The notes beneath the pieces were generated by a model, which was given only the letters and a program-made list of their open reading frames with translations, was not told the origin of the DNA and did not search any database. Positions 22,088 through 26,515 of a stretch of 26,515 nt of DNA are shown here, one piece after another; within the stretch, counting starts at the first letter, position 1, and each line of letters opens with the position of its first letter. The DNA is from a virus: positions 1 to 26,515 of IMG/VR virus record IMGVR_UViG_3300047476_000887. One strand, given 5' to 3'. The position numbers and the translations under genes were made by a program.

Positions 22088-22262
22088 ACTTCTTAGGAAC
22101 TTCGGTTCCTTCAAGTTTTTTATGCTTCTTAATTTCTTTACACTCTTGTTTAGTTTTACCAGTCTTGGCATCTTTAACATCAATGCAAACCTTTTCTTTT
22201 TCAGCAGCTACGACGCCAAAAGACATCATACCTGCTACTAGAATTGCAACTAACTTACTCAT
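22086..22262 (-). CDS. Small exported protein (58 aa)
   Basis: The ORF encodes 58 residues. A signal peptide (MSKLVAILVAGMMSFGVVAA) is followed by a short Lys-rich mature peptide with two cysteines (VCIDVKDAKTGK, QECKEIKKHKKLEGTEVP) that could form one disulphide. The SD AAAGGA lies eight bases upstream on the minus strand. It overlaps the preceding membrane-protein gene by eight bases and ends at the terminator, as last gene of the lysis operon. The LEGTEVP ending is familiar to me from small periplasmic proteins of aquatic bacteria and phages; function unknown. Confidence 0.7.
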   Translation of the reverse strand: MSKLVAILVAGMMSFGVVAAEKEKVCIDVKDAKTGKTKQECKEIKKHKKLEGTEVPKK

Positions 22263-22485
22263 TTGGTTTATCCTTTCTTGCGAATTTTTCTGAAGCAGTG
22301 AAACCCAAACCTGCTATCACTAGATATATTACTGAATCAAACAAAGTTTCGTTTGCTTTGTAAATTGTAAACTGATCAGCAATAAATGCAACAGACACTA
22401 AAATAAAAGCAAGAAACGTTATAATGCGTTTGCTGCTCCACGACTTATCGTGCCCGTCTTGTAACATGCTCTGCCAAAAATTCAT
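22255..22485 (-). CDS. Small two-segment membrane protein, holin candidate
   Basis: The 76-residue protein has two hydrophobic segments (about 20-37 and 48-64), a polar N-terminus with SSKR just before the first, and a charged C-terminus (SEKFARKDKPNE). Size, topology and location in an operon with an endolysin fit a class II holin, which would form the inner-membrane lesion that releases or triggers the endolysin. The ATG directly follows the upstream stop codon (TAA-ATG), so translation is probably coupled. The adjacent gene at 22486 also has two membrane segments and is an alternative holin. Confidence 0.55.
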   Translation of the reverse strand: MNFWQSMLQDGHDKSWSSKRIITFLAFILVSVAFIADQFTIYKANETLFDSVIYLVIAGLGFTASEKFARKDKPNE

Positions 22486-22938
22486 TTAAATCTCTGGGTG
22501 ATCAGGTTGAGCTGGCATCGGCTTACCAGTAGAACTCATTAACACTTGCGGAACAAAGTTAGCAGGTGGTGCTTGAAATACTGGTTGAACAACTGGAGCT
22601 GGTGGTGGTGGTGCCGTCATCATCTTTTTAGTTGCTTCAAAGTTATCAGCTGCCATCTTTTGAGCTTCTAACATTGCCTTTTGGTCTTCTGGTTTATTTC
22701 CAGCAAGCATAATACCTGACAGAGTACCAGTTAAGAATGTAGCGATTGGAACAATAAGCTCAAAGAACTTTTGATCAATCGGACTAATAGCGTTCAATGG
22801 TTGAGTAACAAAGATCAAAGAATACAAAACAACAAACACAATACCAAATAGTGTAAGCGATAAGCAAATACCAATGAAGAACTTCAAGCGAGCCATTAGT
22901 TGCTCATCAGTATAGACAAATGTATCTTTATTTTGCAC
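22486..22938 (-). CDS. Two-segment membrane protein with Pro-rich tail, alternative holin candidate
   Basis: From GTG 22938 the protein has 150 residues. GTG is preceded at six bases by AAGGAG (22950-22945), while the longer ATG start at 23010 would overlap the lipoprotein-like gene by 83 bases and place the SD inside the ORF. Features in order: a charged N-terminus (FVYTDEQLMARLKFF), segment one (IGICLSLTLFGIVFVVLYSL), segment two (about 62-82, LIVPIATFLTGTLSGIMLAG), and a Gln/Lys then Pro/Ala-rich tail (APPPPAPVV). Its position in the lysis operon allows a holin or lysis-timing role, but nothing proves it. Confidence 0.6.
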   Translation of the reverse strand: MQNKDTFVYTDEQLMARLKFFIGICLSLTLFGIVFVVLYSLIFVTQPLNAISPIDQKFFELIVPIATFLTGTLSGIMLAGNKPEDQKAMLEAQKMAADNFEATKKMMTAPPPPAPVVQPVFQAPPANFVPQVLMSSTGKPMPAQPDHPEI

Positions 22939-23224
22939 AGTTGGCTCCTTGATTTCCTGAATTAGATCCTGCAGGAGATTGCGCAGGTACAACAGTATTT
23001 TTGATATCATCTTTTGGTGGTCCTAATCTTGGGTCACGTTGACCTTTAAAGATGTGTTCTGGACAAGTGCGGGTCACATCACATAAAGGCATTTTACAGT
23101 AATCTTTATCCCAGTTGTTGGGGTCTTGACATGGATAACGGAATTGCTCTTTACTACACATTGCTAAACCAAGCGGTAACAATAAAAGTAAGAGTAACCA
23201 TCTTACCATCTTACGATCGTTCAT
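22928..23224 (-). CDS. Small exported, possibly lipidated, Cys-rich protein
   Basis: The 98-residue protein has a positively charged start and a Leu-rich core ending LAMC (Cys23), like a lipobox except for Met at the -1 position. The mature part is Cys-rich (YPCQD, YCKMPLCD, RTCPEH), suggesting disulphides in the periplasm, and ends in a disordered Pro/Gly/Asn tail. GGAG precedes ATG 23224 by about nine bases. It follows the endolysin by three bases and its end overlaps the next gene's GTG start. A role as a lysis accessory or envelope protein is inferred from its operon. Confidence 0.6.
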   Translation of the reverse strand: MNDRKMVRWLLLLLLLPLGLAMCSKEQFRYPCQDPNNWDKDYCKMPLCDVTRTCPEHIFKGQRDPRLGPPKDDIKNTVVPAQSPAGSNSGNQGANCAK

Positions 23225-23227
23225 CTC

Positions 23228-23851
23228 TTATGCTCCCATCACGTGTAGGGCATGTTCATAATGTTTAATTCTATCTTCAAGTCCGATGAAACCACCGTTA
23301 ATAGCCTTTGTTAATCCTTTGATGTCACCCGCATCAGCAAAACGGTTTAGGTTATTAGTTTCCCAGAACCAGCAAGCCGATTGAGCAGCACCCTCGAATG
23401 TTTGTAGATATTCTGCAGCCTCTTCAACTGGAATATCTAGGGAAGCAGCAAACCATGAATAGTTTGACTTTCCTGTTAGTTGGATCAATCCACGACCACA
23501 GTAACGGTATCCGTCACCAGTCTCAGGACCGCCATTTCCCATACGATTAGCATAAACAAGGTTAGCGATTGCTTCTTGTTTATTTGGCTTTGCAGCATAC
23601 TCTGCAGCCATAGCATCTGTTGGGAAATACTTGGGGAAAATCTTGCGAAGAGTCGCAGCTTTGTAGTTTAAGTTTTCCTTAAGAACCATAAATCCACCCG
23701 ATTCATGTGCACACTGTGCAACAAACGCAGCTATACGTTGCGGGGTGTTAATTTCATATTCTGGCAACAACTGTTCTAGAGCATGGTGCCATTGTTTTAC
23801 ATAAGGGTTCTTTGGAAGCAACTGTTTTAATTGTTGTAATGTCAGTTCCAT
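23228..23851 (-). CDS. GH19-family endolysin
   Basis: The 207-residue protein is a single GH19 lysozyme/chitinase-like domain. The catalytic Glu50 lies in AHESGGF, a second conserved Glu59 in KENLNY, and YRYCGRGLIQLTGKSNY (about 115-131) is the family's substrate-cleft motif. GH19 endolysins cut the glycan strands of peptidoglycan. No signal peptide or signal-anchor is visible, so it needs a holin for access. AGGAAGG precedes ATG 23851. It is the first gene of a minus-strand operon behind a CTAAATA late promoter with a +1 stem-loop. Confidence 0.9.
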   Translation of the reverse strand: MELTLQQLKQLLPKNPYVKQWHHALEQLLPEYEINTPQRIAAFVAQCAHESGGFMVLKENLNYKAATLRKIFPKYFPTDAMAAEYAAKPNKQEAIANLVYANRMGNGGPETGDGYRYCGRGLIQLTGKSNYSWFAASLDIPVEEAAEYLQTFEGAAQSACWFWETNNLNRFADAGDIKGLTKAINGGFIGLEDRIKHYEHALHVMGA

Positions 23852-23868
23852 CTCACCTTCCTTTTAGA

Positions 23869-23898
23869 ATGCACAAAAGCGTGCATAGCTGTATTTAG
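23869..23898 (-). promoter_or_regulatory. Late promoter with +1 stem-loop for the lysis operon
   Basis: On the minus strand CTAAATA (23898-23892) is followed after exactly five bases by ATGCAC (23886-23881), a six-base loop, and GTGCAT (23874-23869). The predicted +1 (23886) is the first base of the stem. The leader to the endolysin ATG is 35 bases and leaves the SD unpaired. Confidence 0.6.
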
Positions 23899-23905
23899 TA
23901 ATTAT

Positions 23906-23934
23906 TTGACTTTTGTTTGACTATGGGGCATAAT
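23906..23934 (+). promoter_or_regulatory. Sigma70-type promoter P1 of the NAD-salvage operon
   Basis: TTGACT (23906-23911) and CATAAT (23929-23934) are separated by 17 bases. TTTGACT is repeated 11 bases later (23916-23922), one helical turn, which could be a binding site for a regulator. GGGG precedes the -10, as GGG does at the primase promoter. Confidence 0.65.
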
Positions 23935-23971
23935 ACCTATGTCGGGTTTGATGAATAGAACAAGAAAGTGC

Positions 23972-24000
23972 TTGACTTAAATTAGGTTCTGAGTTATAAT
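23972..24000 (+). promoter_or_regulatory. Sigma70-type promoter P2 of the NAD-salvage operon
   Basis: TTGACT (23972-23977) and a perfect TATAAT (23995-24000) are separated by 17 bases. The start is expected near 24007, so the SD AAAGGGG (24010-24016) of the next gene begins almost at once and the 5' leader is very short (about 17 bases). Confidence 0.75.
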
Positions 24001-24023
24001 TAAGGTATGGAAAGGGGAATAGT

Positions 24024-24218
24024 ATGGCAGAAGTTAAGCTAAACGGTCTCTATAAAGTAGAAGTCACTGAGTATGAACGTGGTTGGGGTCAGCGTGTAGA
24101 CCCTAATGATACCAAGTTCTTTACAACTCTGGAAGAAGCTGAAAAGTATAAAACCCACTGGGAACAAGGTGGCAGTCCTGACTACTTTTGGAGAGCAACT
24201 ATCTCGAAAGTTGACTAA
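24024..24218 (+). CDS. Small early protein, unknown function
   Basis: The 64-residue charged protein (LYKVEVTEYERGWGQRVDP, then FFTTLEEAEKYKTHWE) probably forms a small alpha/beta fold. The pattern of a beta start followed by an xxEEAEKY helix is familiar from small early proteins of aquatic phages, without known function. It is the first gene behind two tandem sigma70-type promoters and has a good SD (AAAGGGG), so strong early expression is expected, which suggests a host-takeover or regulatory role. Confidence 0.7.
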   Translation: MAEVKLNGLYKVEVTEYERGWGQRVDPNDTKFFTTLEEAEKYKTHWEQGGSPDYFWRATISKVD

Positions 24219-24243
24219 ATAGAAATGAACAGGCAGTCTGTTC
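24215..24243 (+). promoter_or_regulatory. Candidate late promoter with +1 stem-loop before the NMN adenylyltransferase gene
   Basis: CTAAATA (24215-24221) is followed after exactly five bases by GAACAG (24227-24232), loop GCAGT, CTGTTC (24238-24243). The first stem base is the predicted +1. It may allow late expression of the NAD genes. The box overlaps the upstream stop codon, so it could partly be coincidence. Confidence 0.5.
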
Positions 24244-24268
24244 GTATGAATTCTTAGGAGTTAAGAAA

Positions 24269-25243
24269 ATGAAAACTGGTATTTTTATTGGGCGATTCCA
24301 GCCCATACATCAAGGTCATATCCACGCTCTGGGCGTGGCTGCTTCCCAAGTACAGAAACTGTACATCCTCGTTGGTTCGGCTAATCAATGCCGTTCAATT
24401 CGCAATCCCTGGACATTTACAGAACGTAAGCAAATGCTTCAACTGCAGTTGCATGCCCAGCGCATTAGCAACTATGAAATCATCCCACTAAACGATTATC
24501 GCTACTCAGACACACAATGGATGTCTGATGTTCGTGCAACTATTGAACATTATGCCATGGGTTCTCCAACCTTGTTTGGTCATATGAAAGAAGGCAACGA
24601 TTATCTTAAGTGGTTTCCTGAATTAAAATTTAAATCTATCGAGGCGCAGCATTCGGTAGACGCAACAGAGATTCGTACTCGAATGTTTGTTGAGAACGAT
24701 CCTTTGATGCCTGAAACTGTCCGTGGAGACTATGCATTCTATCAAAAAGAAAAACAAACCTTTGCTAACTATCCATTCCCCGAAACACTCAACTTCAACT
24801 GTTCCGATGCAATCCTTGAATGTCAAGGTCACATCTTGCTTATCCAACGCAAGTTTAGCCCAGGAAAAGGTGCTTGGGCACTTCCAGGTGGTTTTCGCAA
24901 TCAGCGAGAAACATTTCTTGACTGTGCCATCCGCGAGTTGATTGAAGAAACAAACGTGCGAGTTCCAGAGAAAGTTCTGCGTGGCTCAATCGTAAAGACC
25001 GAACTGTTTGATAATCCATATCGATCGTTTGGTATTCCCCGAAACACCATGGCTGTGTACATGCGTATTAGTCCAAACCCTGACTACTCGCTGCCACGTG
25101 CCAACGGTGCCGATGATGCTGCTCTGTGCAAGTGGGTGCCACTTACTGATGCACTGAACAACATCGAAATGTACGATGATCACAAAGACATCGTAACAAA
25201 AGTAACAGGTGTCATGCCGATGCCTGCATTTGCAAAACTGTAA
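24269..25243 (+). CDS. natV: Bifunctional NMN adenylyltransferase / Nudix hydrolase
   Basis: The 324-residue protein combines two domains. The N-terminal NMN adenylyltransferase has GRFQPIHQGH at residues 8-17 and an ATEIRTRM segment near 131 that replaces the SxTxxR motif. The C-terminal Nudix domain has its box starting at Gly208, with Glu214, Arg222-Glu223 and Glu226-Glu227. The usual Gly near the end of the box is Asn. The first domain makes NAD from NMN and ATP; the second likely cleaves ADP-ribose or related dinucleotides. The same fusion is known as NatV in vibriophage KVP40 and in some cyanobacteria. AGGAG precedes ATG 24269 and nadV follows after ten bases. Confidence 0.9.
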   Translation: MKTGIFIGRFQPIHQGHIHALGVAASQVQKLYILVGSANQCRSIRNPWTFTERKQMLQLQLHAQRISNYEIIPLNDYRYSDTQWMSDVRATIEHYAMGSPTLFGHMKEGNDYLKWFPELKFKSIEAQHSVDATEIRTRMFVENDPLMPETVRGDYAFYQKEKQTFANYPFPETLNFNCSDAILECQGHILLIQRKFSPGKGAWALPGGFRNQRETFLDCAIRELIEETNVRVPEKVLRGSIVKTELFDNPYRSFGIPRNTMAVYMRISPNPDYSLPRANGADDAALCKWVPLTDALNNIEMYDDHKDIVTKVTGVMPMPAFAKL

Positions 25244-25253
25244 GGAGCTTACT

Positions 25254-26515
25254 ATGAAACTCGCAAAATCAATTATCTTGAATACTGACTCGTACAAAGT
25301 CTCGATGTTCAAACAATATCCTGCTGGCACTACTGGTGTTTATAGTTATATTGAATCTCGTGGTGGTCGTTATGACCAAACTGTGATGTTCGGACTGCAG
25401 GCATTTATCAAGGAGTACCTACTTGACCCAATTACTCAAGCCGACATTGATACTGCGGATGCAATACTTACTGCTCACGGAGAACCCTTCAACCGAGAAG
25501 GATGGGAATACATTCTACGTGTGCACAACGGCTACCTTCCAGTCGTTATCCGTGCTGTACCTGAAGGCACTGTGGTTCCTGTTAAAAATGTACTTGCAAC
25601 AATTGAAAATACGGATCCTCAATGTTTTTGGTTGACCACTTATCTTGAAACTGCCCTATTGCGTGCAGTATGGTATCCTACCACTGTATCTACTCAATCT
25701 TACACAATCAAGAAAGTAATTCTTGACTATTTGGAGCGAACTGGTGACCCTACAACTATTAATTTTAAGTTGCACGATTTTGGTGCTCGCGGTGTGTCTA
25801 GCATGGAGTCTGCTGGGATTGGTGGAGCCGCTCACCTCGTTAACTTTATGGGCACAGATACTATTACGGGCATTTTGTATGCTCGTGAGTATTACAACGC
25901 TGGCATTGCTGGGTTCTCCATCCCTGCTGCCGAGCATAGTACAATCACTTCTTGGGGTCGTGACAACGAGGTAAAAGCATATGCTAACATGGTTACTCAA
26001 TTCGCCAAACCTGGTTCCATTGTTGCTGTTGTCAGCGACAGCTATGATGTATATAATGCCGCTTCCAAGCTCTGGGGTGAGCAACTACGTCAACAAGTTA
26101 TTGATAGTGGTGCAACTATTGTTATTCGTCCTGACAGTGGCGATCCTGTTGATGTTAACCGTCAATTGATTGAGATTCTTGGTCAGAAGTTTGGTTACAC
26201 TGTCAACGCCAAGGGATTCAAAGTGCTGAACAATGTTCGTCTTATCCAAGGCGACGGTGTCAATGAATTGACTATTCGTAGCATTCTCGGTGCCTTCATG
26301 GCGATGGGATGGTCAGCTGACAACATCGCTTTTGGTATGGGTGGTGCTCTGCTCCAACAAGTGGATCGTGACACTCAAAAGTTCGCAATGAAGTGTTCTG
26401 CTGCATTGATTAATGGCGAGTGGATTGATGTACAGAAAGATCCTATCACTGACTCAGGTAAGAAATCTAAAGCTGGTCGAGTAACACTTTGGAAAGCTGG
26501 TGGTGAGTGGGTAAG
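25254..26515 (+). CDS. nadV: Nicotinamide phosphoribosyltransferase (3' end outside window)
   Basis: About 420 codons are visible without a stop; the family is about 460-500 long, so most is present. Motifs match the NAMPT/NadV family: KLHDFGARGVSSME, IPAAEHSTITSWGR (His228, the position of the catalytic His of human NAMPT), VSDSYDVYNA and RPDSGDP (Arg292, Asp294). It converts nicotinamide and PRPP to NMN, which the preceding enzyme turns into NAD. AAGGAG (25242-25247) is the SD. The two genes form a complete two-step salvage route, as in KVP40. This region is richer in G and C than most of the window. Confidence 0.95.
   Translation, partial: MKLAKSIILNTDSYKVSMFKQYPAGTTGVYSYIESRGGRYDQTVMFGLQAFIKEYLLDPITQADIDTADAILTAHGEPFNREGWEYILRVHNGYLPVVIRAVPEGTVVPVKNVLATIENTDPQCFWLTTYLETALLRAVWYPTTVSTQSYTIKKVILDYLERTGDPTTINFKLHDFGARGVSSMESAGIGGAAHLVNFMGTDTITGILYAREYYNAGIAGFSIPAAEHSTITSWGRDNEVKAYANMVTQFAKPGSIVAVVSDSYDVYNAASKLWGEQLRQQVIDSGATIVIRPDSGDPVDVNRQLIEILGQKFGYTVNAKGFKVLNNVRLIQGDGVNELTIRSILGAFMAMGWSADNIAFGMGGALLQQVDRDTQKFAMKCSAALINGEWIDVQKDPITDSGKKSKAGRVTLWKAGGEWV

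Noticed and set aside
22938-23010. ATG 23010 as the start of the two-segment membrane protein
   Set aside because: It would overlap the preceding gene by 83 bases. GTG 22938 has AAGGAG at six bases and gives a short overlap like the other junctions.
25656-26084. Minus-strand ORF of 142 codons inside nadV
   Set aside because: It is antisense to the clearly conserved NAMPT motifs and has no supporting signals.
1-26515. tRNA genes, CRISPR arrays, insertion sequences, replication origin
   Set aside because: Genes are packed almost without gaps. The few gaps (the largest about 170 bases at 23852-24023) hold promoters and hairpins but no cloverleaf, spaced repeats or transposase.

Overview
This window is a piece of a T4-type tailed-phage genome (a myovirus-like phage of the marine or freshwater T4 superfamily) that infects a Gram-negative host. 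Supporting evidence: a gp61-type DNA primase, phage-type NrdA/NrdB, ThyX, a GH19 endolysin with an i-spanin/o-spanin pair (needed only with an outer membrane), KVP40-like NAD-salvage genes, a NUMOD3-type homing endonuclease, T4-like late promoter boxes (TATAAATA/CTAAATA), and many 1-4 bp stop/start overlaps. No tRNA, CRISPR or insertion sequence was seen. The host species cannot be read from the sequence.

Layout. (1) 1-9475, plus strand: a P-loop kinase, a putative zinc peptidase, a large unknown protein with a possible nuclease core, then a run of likely virion or internal-head proteins: a ligase-like nucleotidyltransferase, a small Cys-containing protein, two tandem HIGH-superfamily nucleotidylyltransferases, a structural-like protein, a Dps-like ferritin, an EF-hand/AT-hook mosaic protein and a small structural-like protein. 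Four of these open with the same ten-residue pattern as the T4 capsid-targeting sequence. (2) 9487-11589, plus: two conserved unknowns, the spanin pair and a coiled-coil membrane protein. (3) 11598-16963, plus: a sigma70-type promoter leads primase, thyX, nrdA, a small ORF, nrdB, a cupin and a 48-residue zinc ribbon, i.e. dNTP supply and replication. (4) 16945-17616: a minus-strand homing endonuclease whose leader overlaps the leader of the next plus-strand gene. (5) 17616-22059, plus: a conserved GIY-YIG protein, a four-helix membrane protein with a candidate gene overprinted in its +1 frame, a 29-residue zinc-ribbon peptide, two exported proteins (one with six Cys repeats) and a coiled-coil membrane protein, closed by a bidirectional terminator. 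(6) 22086-23851, minus: a late lysis operon (endolysin, lipoprotein-like protein, two small membrane proteins, small exported protein). (7) 23906-26515, plus: tandem sigma70-type promoters lead a small early protein, a bifunctional NMN adenylyltransferase/Nudix protein and nadV, which runs off the window.

How it fits together. Early genes supply NAD, deoxynucleotides, thymidylate and primers. Late genes supply head contents and lysis. Late expression appears to start at CTAAATA/TATAAATA boxes, most of which are followed at the predicted +1 by a small stem-loop. The least expected items are the set of enzymes carrying a capsid-targeting-like N-terminus, the overprinted ORF at 18399-18707, the promoter/stem-loop architecture, and the RBS-masking structure at 19183-19246. 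All calls were made by reading motifs by eye; no database search was run.
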